DNA from: Loxodes magnus
Lineage: Eukaryota > Ciliophora > Karyorelictea > Loxodida > Loxodidae
DNA: 64,000 nt
NCBI GenBank assembly: GCA_946699065.1
Contig: CAMPDV010000894.1
Location: 1 to 64,000, forward strand
Direction of reading: 5' to 3'
The notes beneath the pieces were generated by a model. It made no database searches, had not been told where the DNA came from, and saw only the letters and a program-made list of their open reading frames with translations. This document shows, in pieces, positions 37,599 to 48,309 of the stretch (the first letter of the stretch is position 1; each line of letters begins with the position of its first letter). The position numbers were made by a program, and so were the translations under genes.

Positions 37599-38372
37599 CA
37601 GAAACTTTCTAGCAATGTAACTGGATGGGAGAAACCGCCAGGTAGGGAGTTTGACTGGGGCGGCACATCTGTTAAAAGATAACACAGGTGTCCTACGGCC
37701 AGCTCAATGGGACAGAAACCGCTCACAAACCAAAAGGAGAAAAGCTGGCTTCATTCAACCTCTCAGTTTCAGAATGAACTGGGAAGCCATGGGCTATCGA
37801 TCCTTTGCCTTTTACGAGTTTTAAGCAAGAGGTGTCAGAAAAATTACCACAGGGATAACTGGCCTGGGGCAACCAAGCGTTCATAGCGCCGTTGCCTTTT
37901 GATTCTTCGATGTCGGTTCTTACTATCATTGTGAAGCTGAATTCACCAAGTGTCGTATTGTTCATCCGTCAAAAGAGAACATGAGCTGAGTTTAGACCAT
38001 AGTGAGCCAGTTTAATTTTACTGTATTGATTACTGCATCGCCATAATAATCCAACTCAGTACGAGAGGAACCGTTGGTCCAGATCACTGGTATTGCCATT
38101 GGTTGAACAGCCCGTTTGATTACGCTATCATCTGCATAGATTATGACTGAACATCTCTAAGTCAGAATCTAATCTGGGAGCGATGCCTTCTATCTACTTA
38201 TGAAAATAATACTTTTTATATCCCCAAGCTCTCCTCATTTCTGTTAACAGAATAGATGAATAATAACATACAAGCAGAAAGGATAGATCCTTTGTAGACC
38301 AATAAATATTTGACCTGGGGTTGTACACATAAGAGTAAGCTTGCCTTATGATCTGCTAAGACTTTTCCATGG
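37598..38372 (+). rRNA. 28S rRNA 3' fragment (domains V-VI), copy 1
   Basis: Diagnostic large-subunit text is present in order: gtttgactggggcggcac, the peptidyl-transferase-loop segment accacagggataactggc, gcgttcatagc, ttcttcgatgtcggt, the sarcin-ricin loop agtacgagaggaacc (about 38059), and the 3' end near gatctgctaagact. Everything 5' of domain V is absent, as are 5.8S and 18S. Substitutions against copy 2 fall inside conserved helices, so at least one copy is a pseudogene. A truncated rRNA with an intact 3' end inserted in a repeat fits a reverse-transcribed rRNA pseudogene. Confidence 0.85.
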
Positions 38373-39045
38373 TTACCTGATCTATCTCTCTACAGGACTT
38401 TTACTCTCCTTATTTGCTTTACTTACTTTTAGTAAGATACTTTAGTTATTTTAGTTACTCTAGCACCTTTAGTTAATATACTTGTATCAGCTGGTTCTAC
38501 TGGGGAATAAATGAGTTATAAGAAAATGATAGGTAAAAATTAGGAATTTGATTGTTTGATCTAGAAATGTATATAATATGCATAAAAGTGATAGACTAAA
38601 ATTAAAAGCTATGATTGAATAAACTAGAGACAGGTAGGATTGTATATTGAAAATAAGATATTAAACTAAGGATAATATTTGAATATTTGATTAGTATTAA
38701 CAACTTAAATTATTGCTTTTTATATTTAAATAAAAAAATATTTATATACAATAATTTATTAAATAAAATATAGCTTTACAATTATAAATTTATTCTACAT
38801 TTTCTTATTATTAATACTTTTAATGTATATAGTAAACATCCATATACTTGCTAACATTATTAAGCTTAAATACAAATTTATATTCATTTTTATTATTTTA
38901 CAACTGGCAAATTTAATTATCATCATTTTGCAAATATTAACCTTGCTTTTATAAAAATGGCTGTATTTAATGAAAAGGAAATTTAAATCAATATTTTTAA
39001 AATAAATCCTTTATAATAATCATATTTTTCACTTCGTTCCTACCT
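38373..39045 (-). other. Stretch between 28S fragment and family F gene
   Basis: The minus strand has a protein-like segment at about 38380-38520 (VEPADTSILTKGARVTKITK), and 38490-39030 is almost identical to the duplicate. The rest is AT-rich. It may be the end of another gene or the far 3' part of family F; I cannot define it. Confidence 0.3.
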
Positions 39046-39049
39046 TAAT

Positions 39050-41400
39050 ATTTACTCCTTTGTTGCTCCATCTACTCTAGGCTTCGTATTTCGAGGATTG
39101 ATTGAACAAATTAGAATTTCTTTACTTCTTCTTATATATGTTCCGAACGATATTGAATAAATGGAGATCATCATATTTCAATACTTATCTTTCAGTTTTT
39201 TTTTCTTTCTTTCAGTCTTCTCAATAGAGTTCTATCGTATTGCAAATTCTACATTCTTAATCTTTTTATGGTTCAAATTTGTTTATATTTTGATTGTTGA
39301 CTGTTTAATTTCTATTAATATAGCATCGTTTAGAATAGTCTAACTTACTATGCTTTTCTATTAGATTCTTTAGATTTTTTTCTTAATTTTCTAAATGGAT
39401 AATTTAATTTTTGTATAGGCAAAATTATCGTCTTACTGTTCCTCAATTATCATTAAATCTGTTTATCTATAGAAATATTCCTGTCTTCGCTTATCTGTCC
39501 ACTATGTGGATTTCATTATCGTCCTCGTGCTGTATGAGATCCTTTTTTATTGTGTTTACTTTTCATGGTCCCAGCAAGAGCATACATTTATTTTTCCAGA
39601 TCCTAAATTTAGTCGATAAGGGCTAAAATGTTTTAGCGATTTCTCTAAGGATTTGGGTGTTGTTTAAGTTTGGTGTAAAAATGTTTAATTTAGGTAATGA
39701 ATTAAGGAATTGAGTGTAGATTTGTGTATGTTAATTTTGGATGGTTATGTGTTTGTAGGTTTGTGTGTACTATTGTTAGTTTTTGAATATGAGATGAGTA
39801 ATTTTGGTAATTGAATGTAGTTTTGAATTTGAGATAGTTATGTTAAAATAGTATTGTTTAAGGTATTTATAAAGTATTAAAGGTATAATCTTAAATGCAA
39901 TATATTGATTATTAATTAATAAATAAAGATTTAACTAAATTTAATAGAAAAACGTACTATAGGAAACTTATAGCTATTAAATTACTATTTTGCAAATTTA
40001 AAAAACTGTCAATCAGCAAAAATGATGAAAATATTAAAATTATAATTTCATCAATTTGAAAGACTATTTATTTAATAAATTACAAAATGATCAGATTAAT
40101 AGTCTGCTAATCTTAAAAAATATGATGGAAACATAAAAAATGCAGTAATAAAAGTTTAGTAAGATAAAAGTAAAATAATTTAAGGTATTATAAGGTAATT
40201 AAGAACTTAAAATTATTTAGACAAATTTAGAATATTTGTTTCTAAATACATTCAATATCACCATTATTTTTCACTAGAAAATTACATAGAAATAGGTAAA
40301 AATGGAATAAAAATTATAAAATTAAAATAAAAAATATAAAGAAAAAATTAATTAATATGATTATTTTAATAACTAATAATGCTTATAGATTCCCTATATT
40401 TTAGTTACCAATTCAATTTTACACTATAAAAACAATAAAATAACACTAATCAATTTCATTAACAACAAAAAGGAGTTATATATCTAATTAATTAAGCAAT
40501 TCATTTAATGCAGCTATATCATTCTCTTCATTTTTAAAATAAGCAACTTAATACAAATTATTTAAATCAAACTAAATCCAATTATTTATATCTAGTTCGG
40601 AACTAACTAACTAAATCAAATCTATTTCAAGCCAAAAGTCATCATAGTTTTCAAATCTATTTGTTTTGCATATTCTTATTAACTACCTTTATAAATTAAA
40701 TAGTAGAGCTAAATATTTATATGCAGACTCAGATTACAGATATGAACGATAAGGATGCAACAACGAACCAATAAATAATAACAAACAAGCTAATAGTTTA
40801 TCATTATTTAAGCTTTAAGGCTTATAATCTAACAATACTTATTGTATATCTATTTCATTAATTTTTCAAACGAACTTTAATAAATCTCAGATTATATCAC
40901 AGTACTGTTATTACCCTTATAACAATATAGAATTACATCTCTAATCAAATTTGTCTATTATATCTTGAATGCTAATCCTATACTTTCTCTTCAACTTTAG
41001 AACTGAGATTACATAATCTTCTCCTTTTTATTTTTACTCTAATACTATTACAAGCCAATATATTATAGGCTCTTAATAATTAATATCCTTAACTCATAAA
41101 TAAATACTTAAAGATTGATTTTAGTTATACTTAAGTATGGCTCTAAATAGACTTTTAATACCTTCTTTTGATTATAGAAGCTGCTTTTCTTATTTAAAAT
41201 TCCTTTTATACTGCTAATAGCTTTTCTCTTATTTCTTTATTACTAAATAGCTCTTAAAATATGAAATATTCAACCTTACGAATTTTTATTTCTTAGTAAC
41301 TTTTAAATGCTTTTACCGAAGACAAAGTTTTAAGAATAGGTTCAAAAATTTCTATATGTATTATTAATTTCATTTTAAATAGGAAGGAACAATCCGCCAT
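39050..41400 (-). CDS. Family F protein, copy 1: long, unknown function
   Basis: ATG at 41398-41400 opens MADCSFLFKMKL and a basic helical region (EKLLAVQKEFQIRKAASIIK). A frame change near 41110, perhaps a short intron, leads into one frame that runs unbroken for over 500 codons from about 40980 to 39050. This frame contains very few UGA codons, each at a plausible Trp (SELDINNWIQFDLNNL, QLDIQLLFVVNEIDQ). A hydrophobic Leu/Ile/Phe-rich middle is followed by Thr/His/Asn-rich and charged segments (ALIDQIQDLEKQMYALAG, HTARGRQWNPHSGQ). Total is about 780 residues. The middle (39620-40640) is nearly identical to the duplicate. No domain was recognised. Confidence 0.6.
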
Positions 41401-41700
41401 CTGATTTTATTTAAACTCTGTTATCAGGAAGTACCCCATGGGCGAAGAACAGAGCAAGAATCTTGATAGGAGCCAAGAGAAGACAAGAGGTATCAAGTAG
41501 CGTTAATGATGAAAGATTCCAGATACTAAGGTTTCTTATGGAGCATTCAGATAATGGCCTATAGAAGACAAGATTCACAAATGAATGCTAGCACTATGGA
41601 AGACTTCAGAAAATAATTTTTAATTTTAAAAATCTTTATTAAAGAGCTGAACATAATCGAGGAGCTGCTTCAAATCTTATCTATTTATTATTGATTTTAA
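41401..41700. other. GC-richer upstream region with hairpin
   Basis: Just upstream of the family F start is a perfect 7-bp stem, ctctgtt...aacagag (about 41415-41453), with an inner CCC-ATG-GGG type hairpin. It is kept in the duplicate at about 56040. The rest includes a gagctg motif shared with the hairpin repeat at 26690. It could be a promoter, a 5' leader or a small structured RNA. Confidence 0.35.
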
Positions 41701-42659
41701 AGATATTTATTTCTTCTAAATTTAAATAAAAACTAAAATTAGACTATAAATTTGTAAATAGTAATTTGAAGCTTCTTAATAGAAGTAGTTAACATAGTAA
41801 AGCTTATTTAATAAAGGTTTTAAATTTGTAAACTAGAATTAGAAATAATGTAAGCATTTCACTGTGTGATACTCTTATTTATTAGGTTTCTTTTATTTTT
41901 TAATTAAATTAGTATAAGGAAATTAGCTTAGGTTAAATATGAATTATAAGTAATAAAGTACTTTTGTAAATATAAAAGAAGAGATTAGTTAAATAAAAAG
42001 TTTAAATGAATTAGTAATAAGAAAGTGGATAATTAAATAATAATTTCTAAAATAAACAATTTAATACTTTAAACTATACATTTTACTTACTATAGTTACC
42101 ATTTTAACTAATTTTCTTAAAATAATCAAATATTATATCACTAATTTATTATTAAATGCAAAGGAATAACTATTCTTAATATCACCTATTTTCAATACAT
42201 TAGAATCTAATATTTTACTTATTATTCAATGTAATTATAAAAGAAATCTAGCCTTTTTTATTAAAGAATCTAGATTTAAAACTCAAATAAGCTATAATCA
42301 ATAAAAGCAAAGCAAAGTTACTATAATAAGAATATAAATTCTTGCATATTACTTTTGATAAAATAAACTAAAAGCAAAAGAAATAAAATAAAATAGTAAA
42401 ACTTACTTATGCTTAACTATTTTAAATTATATCAATCTAATCGAAAGGAAAAAATAAATTTTTTAAATTATTTTTTAATATTAAAGTAACTTTATCCAAG
42501 ATTCTAATAAATAATTTAAATATTCAATTGTGTTTTATTTAAAGTAATAAAAATTATTTTCATAAGATGAATTATTTTATTATTAAATTATTAAAATAAT
42601 TTATAAAATAAAAATTTAAAAATAAAGAAACATAATTTGTTAAAATTATTTTTTAAGAA

Positions 42660-43290
42660 AAATTTAAGACAAAGAAGCATATCCCTAGGCAGAATATATT
42701 TTCTTCTTTTTAAATATGAAAACTGCCAAACTTGAGCTTTTTAAAAGTTGAAAATAAAATTATCTACGACTAATCTAAAAGTAATTCTTTAATATTTTAG
42801 ACTAAATTTTGACCGGACATTCGTTTGCAGTTAACTCGGTAGTAATAGCAAAAGATCAGAAATTATCAATTTCAGTATCTGACGATGAAACGATAAAAAT
42901 CTGAGATTTCCAGACTGGAAACTGTATGAGAACTTTAATTGACCATTCAGATTATGTATAATCTATAGTTCTATCAAATGATAATAATTTTATAGTAACT
43001 GTATCTGGTGATAAATCATTTAAGATAGAGAATTTCTAGACAGGATAATGTATAAGAACAATATCAAAAAATTGTTATGTGAAGTGTTAATAATTAAGGA
43101 TAATAAGTTCATAACATCAGGAAATCAAGGTAAACTTATTAAGAAATGGAATTTCTCATAGGAGTGAGTGTATGTACTTTATAAGATCATACAGATAAAG
43201 TAAATATTTGGCTTTGAGTAGAAATAATAAGTGGTTAAAATCTAAAGCTAATGACAAGACAGTTAGAAAGTAGAAGATTGCTAACTGAGC
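42660..43290 (+). pseudogene. WD40 repeat protein, copy 2, decayed
   Basis: Exon-1-like sequence ends at 42780, a 20-nt intron follows (42781-42800), then WD repeats with KIWDFQTG (Trp is UGA) and FKIENFQTG, where the Trp codon became Glu. Later repeats are shortened and frameshifted, and the last piece (NNKWLKSK, VRK) matches the end of copy 1. Fewer blades remain than in copy 1. Confidence 0.75.
42781..42800 (+). other. 20-nt intron in decayed WD40 copy
   Basis: Starts GTAATT and ends TTTAG at the position homologous to the introns at 21892 and 56927. The splice signals survive although the gene is decayed. Confidence 0.65.
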
Positions 43291-43699
43291 AAGCAAATAT
43301 ATTTAAAACTTTAAAACTTTTACAATTTAAGAAGTAAATTGATAAAATTAAGTAAATTCATGTAAGTATTTATAAAAGAATTTATAAATATAAAAATCTT
43401 TTAAGCTTTTATAGTTTATAATATTTTATGATCTATATCTGCTTTTTTCTACCAATTTAAATACTAATTACCCAGATTAATAATCATCTAGTTTTCTTTC
43501 CTTAAAAATTCTTATGCTAATTATGCTGTAAGTAATTCATTAGTCCGTTAAAAAATATTCAATTTTAAACTTTTTTTTCCTGTTGTAGTAATCTAGGTTA
43601 GGTCTTTTGCTGGATCATTCCATTCTAGTTTGAATTAATTCATTATTTTTAATAGCTATTATTCTGCTGGGTTTAGTTAATTTGGTAGAATTTATGTAT

Positions 43700-44170
43700 A
43701 TGTGTATTAAATCTCATATTATAGTATTTTATAAACTTAAACTATTTGTTATGTATTTGAATTATTTTAGGCTTTCATAGAAAGGGATTAGTTATTCCTA
43801 CTCGAGTGTTGTAGGCACATATACATTGATAAATTTAAATCTATCATCAAGATTCATACAAATTATTCTGCCGCCTTCGAGTATTTAATTTAATTTTAGT
43901 CCATTAGCATCATGCTCTTTAACTTTGTATAAAAATAGTTCTTTAATATATAAAATCATTCCTTTACTAAGTCTAGCTCCTGGCTTTTTAACTACGCGAT
44001 ATCCGATTATTTAGGGCATATCTTTAATTGAATCTATAAACATTTCTTGAGTCATCATGATATCTATATTTTTTTCAAGTATAAATTTACTTAACTCTTC
44101 TTTGTTCAACTTGATTCCTCTTACACTATCAGTTCTTATACTTTATTAATTTCAAATTTTCTTGATCTTC
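43700..44170 (-). mobile_element. LINE-C AP-endonuclease domain
   Basis: The minus strand reads IMMTQEMFIDSIKDMPQIIG, then PGARLSKGMILYIKE, then GGRIICMNLDD, then FKFINVYVPTTLEQEQLIPF and YESLKQF. This is the order of the APE-type endonuclease that nicks target DNA in LINE retrotransposition. It follows LINE-C ORF1 (44310 onward) in the same direction, as in an intact element, but ends before the GDFN-H motif and the reverse transcriptase. Confidence 0.8.
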
Positions 44171-44309
44171 ATTATTTGATTCTTTCTATTTAGTATCAAA
44201 TATCAAGATAGTGTCACTTGCTTAGTCTTTTTCAAAACAAAATTACTCTAATGTTTATGTATGTTTAAGTTTAATGTATGCTATCTTTTCTGAGAAAATT
44301 TTTTGGATT

Positions 44310-46205
44310 ATAATTAAAAGTAGTTTCATCTATTAGTTATGGAAGTGAGCTAGTTACTTATAGAAACTTATTTTTTTCAACAAGTTCTAGTAATTCCATT
44401 TTTTCTCTCATGGTGTTAAACTTTGGCTTTTCCATTGATCTTAGGTAGCTTTAATAATTTTATCTCAGTATTCATTCAGTTGGATGATCTTTTATAATTC
44501 TTTCAATTATTGCCTATCTAGTGTATCATTTAAATAATTAGTTAAACAAATTTTTACTTTAGAATTCAAATTTTTGCTTGCTACTCGTCTTTATAATTTC
44601 TTTAGCATTTCTTTAGGTTTTCAACTTTTATTTATGTATCTTTTATTCTAGTGTGCTATTTCTTGTTACATATTTTAATGCTTTTTTTATAATTCAGCAC
44701 AATTGATTACTAATTTTATTGCTTTTTTATCTTCTACAACATTTAGTGCTGTCCAATTTTAGACAGTTTACTCATCATCATATATTGCCGAATGGCTTAA
44801 CTTTACATGTAATTTTTTTTCATCTAGTCAAATAGGAATATTTTCTGATAAGTGATTTCTGATAATTCTAGATACGTAATAGTTCTACATAAAATCATGT
44901 TGCTCCCTTTACTGAATGTAAAACTGTTTTTTTGTATTTTCGAAGGCTTTTAACTGTTTTTCTGTTGGCACTAAATTTTTTAAAATACTTAAAAGTAGTG
45001 AATTAAGTAGCTATTATTATTGTAGTATTCATTAATATTTATCTTCTTGATAAAAATATCAAAAGATTAATGTTTTTATCTTAGAGAATTTATTAAGATA
45101 TTCTTAATCAGAGAAAGCAGTTAGAATAAGTCCAGTTGGTATTATTTGTACTTAATCTATAGTTATCCAAAATCTCTCTATATGTGTATGAATAATTCCA
45201 TTAATGAGGCATATTATTTTATTTTTGCTTTGCTTGAGTTGTAATTTTGAAATGTCTCCCTATATGAATTAATTAATTAATTTACGTGATTTCACCTTTA
45301 TTTGGTTAATCACAAATCAAAAGTTTAATACTAAAAAGAGAAACTTCATTTTTGCTTGGATCTTGTTTATCATAAGCTCTAAGGATTTTTAATTTCTTTT
45401 TTCTGAAAGTTTCCGATAGGTTGATTCCCATTCATTCCTTATTAAATTCGTTAATTGCATGCTATATGTTTGGAGCTTCTTTGTTTAGCTGGAGTATTTT
45501 TTCCTGTAGAGTTTAACTTCTTGATTACAATAGATCCTGAAAATATTTCCCATTAGTTTTCTACTATTTTCTTTTTTTCATTAGAATTGGAAGCAGCTTC
45601 TAACTTTGTGTTCTGGTTACTTGCAGTATTAACATCTCATTATTTTCCAATAGGGAATATAATTTTTTGTAGGCTATTGCTCTGCATCCATTGTATAATT
45701 CATAGACATCTTTTACAGAAATAAGCTTTCAGTTAACTCCGAGAATTAGTTCAATTTTGTTTCTAATTATTCTATTCTGATATTTCCTAGCTTTTAATTT
45801 TTAATTTTTTTCTTATGAATTAATCATAAGACGTTCAATTTTTTTTACGAGTTCTTGTACAGTTCTTAAAATTTTAAAATTTTTTATTTGCATAACTTGG
45901 AGTTCTTAAGTATTTTTTTTAGTTGTAACTTGACTAAGATGAATCCTTTTGAGAAGAGACTTTTACAAATAATTTTCATTTTTTATATAAAATTGAGATA
46001 GATTATTCTTATCTTTTAGATGAAGTTTTCTACTTTATTTACTTTAAAAAATTATTCATTTAAGAAAATTTTATTTTCTGCTAATTTTATTAATTCATCC
46101 CATATTCCTTACTTTTTTCATCATAAAAATCCCTCCTAAAAGCTTTATCTGGATGTTGTTTAAATCATACTGGCTTATCATATTAATCTCAAAAAGTTAA
46201 TATGT
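44310..46205 (-). mobile_element. LINE-C ORF1, fullest copy
   Basis: From the N-terminal side: a Lys/Leu coiled coil (about 45900-45700), a CCHC knuckle CQYCKQPEHKVRSC (about 45600-45640), and a helical domain at 45000-44340 reading LVPTEKQLKAFENTKKQ, YYVSRIIRNHLSENIPIWLD and IIQLNEYWDKIIKATQDQWK, with four or more UGA-Trp codons. The helical domain recurs in the copies at 10290 and 30590. ORF1 proteins of LINEs bind element RNA. Frame changes between the modules are present. Confidence 0.7.
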
Positions 46206-46737
46206 TTGAGTTTTTATCAAGAATATATGAGTTATAATAGCTTGATTTTATTATTGGCTATGGGACATTTTTAAATATATATAGTAGTTAGTTTAAATGA
46301 TTAAAGGAAATAATGTATTTTAGACTTGAAGATGATGACTTGATGAAAATAGTTATGAAATAATTATTATTTAGATATAGGTATAGCTTAATTATTATTT
46401 GATTAAAGTTTTGATTTTATTAGATATATAATGGAGTAATCTAAGTAGTATTTTTATAATTTGAATATAAGTATGTATTTAATGGTAGTTTTTTTGACTG
46501 TGTTTAATATAAGTATGTTATAAGCTGCCTGCTTTATCTGAATAATGGTAATATTTGAATAATAGATTTTTAAAGATTTTTAGATAAAATTTGATTCTTT
46601 ATTTATTTCAGACACTTTAAATATTTAATAAGTAGTAACATATTTAACTAATTATAGATCTTTAAACTACTTCTTTACATATTAAATTATATTTATTATA
46701 AATACTATTAATAATATAGATATTAAAATTATGTTTA

Positions 46738-48132
46738 TCAGTTATGACTTCTAATACTTCTATAACTCAATTTTTCTAAATCAATTCTCATTATTGAAAC
46801 TCTTTCCTATTCTAAAGCAAAAACATATCCATAGTTGTTTCTTATTTTCATCTCAGTTAAAGCCACAACATTTTTAAAAATTTAGCTTTATTATCATTAT
46901 TCTTTGCTTCTTTTATATATTCTTCTTGAATATTCTTTCGTAAATGCATTTTTTATACCTCCACATATGACAAAAGGCTCTAAAGAAACTATAGGCTTAA
47001 GAACAGCTTCAGGAAGAATCAAATCTAACTTACTCCATCTATCATTCTATATGTTATATTTTCATATATCTTTTAAAGTTTATGCTTTCTAATTTATCCC
47101 TCCAAAAGAATAAATATTTTATTCATCTTTATCTACTACTAAAGTTGAACCAAATATTTAAAATGAAAATTAAGAGCAGTTTTATCATTTACTTTAGTTT
47201 CCCATCTTTAACTTTTCTACTGATTATAAAACCTTATTATTATCAGTTAATCCTCCAACCACATAAACATATTTTTAGGCAGCTGCTATTCCAAAGCCAC
47301 TTCTTCCCTCATTTAGATCATTAAGTTTTATTCTATTACCTTCATAATCAAACTACCAAGTTTCTTTTATTCCTTTATTTTAATTTTAGTTATATCCTCC
47401 AATTAAATATAACTTATTCTAATATTCTATACTTTTACTAGAGTCTGGAATTATAATTTAAACTTAGACTTATCGTAATTACTCTGTTTAAATATTAAAT
47501 AAACTTAATTTTTAAATAAAGTAATTAAAAAAGTGAATATAGTTAGATTATATAAAGTGCTAGGTTAGTTTATGTTAATTAGTCTAAATAATATTTGGTT
47601 ACTTAGTATTGTGTTATAGTTTGTATCTTATTAGATTGTAAGTTAATTTAGACTTTAGTATTGTAGGTGGTTATGAGTTATATTAGAGTATAGTTGGTTT
47701 TAGTGATTAGTAGAATTAGATAATATTTGAGTGTTATTTTTGGTAGATAAATGTTGGTTAATGATTGATGATGATATTAGTTAGTGGTATTATGAGAGTA
47801 TTACTAATGTTTGATTATTTGGTTGTAATGGTTTTAGATTTTTCCATAATTTACCTCCTTATCTCTTTTAATTTCTATCTAGCATCTTAAATCTTTTATA
47901 TGTATTATTAGTTTTAAAATATCATTCTTATTAAATCACTTTCTTAAGGTAAATCATCAAATCTAAAATGGAATCCTTTTTAACAAATAGGACATTACAT
48001 TATGCCTTATAATCAGTACTCAGTATTCAAACACAAACCACAGTAAATATGTCCACAAGGTAAGACAGTTGGAAGAGCATTAGTTAAGTTGTAATCTTCT
48101 AAGCAGATTAAGCATTTTGGTAACGCTTACAT
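46738..48132 (-). CDS. RING finger-kelch repeat protein, copy 3
   Basis: ATG at 48130-48132 and UGA at 46738-46740 give the same 464-residue length as copies 1 and 2 and an unbroken frame. All eight RING ligands are present (CLIC, PCGH, CGLC, CPIC). The RING and linker differ from copies 1 and 2 at only a few bases over about 600 bp, while the kelch half has many more substitutions. It is probably a working E3-type protein. LINE-A starts about 180 bp from its start, in the opposite direction. Confidence 0.85.
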
Positions 48133-48309
48133 TTTTATTATTATTTAGACTACAAAAGCTATAAAGGCAATTTATAACAGTTACCATCAAAAATACACTC
48201 AATAATATCAAATATTACATTATTACTTTATTTACTTAAATACTACAATATTAAGCTATTATATCAAGTAGCAATAATATATCCCATATGCCGCCAATCT
48301 TAGATCGAG

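Larger units (their letters stand above)
30590..41812. repeat. Segmental duplication, left copy (pairs with 44310-56440)
   Basis: The order LINE-C ORF1, RING-kelch, LINE-A, LRR-like gene, element E half, 28S fragment and family F gene is repeated 14.6 kb to the right in the same orientation. Identity is mosaic. By eye it is nearly perfect in 32945-33620, 36662-37321, 38490-39030 and 39620-40640, and visibly lower elsewhere. Confidence 0.9.

Noticed and set aside
37598-38372. A working rDNA locus, or an R2-type element insertion site in 28S
   Set aside because: 5' domains, 5.8S and 18S are missing, the duplicate copies have drifted in conserved helices, and the classical R2 target region lies upstream of the part that is present.
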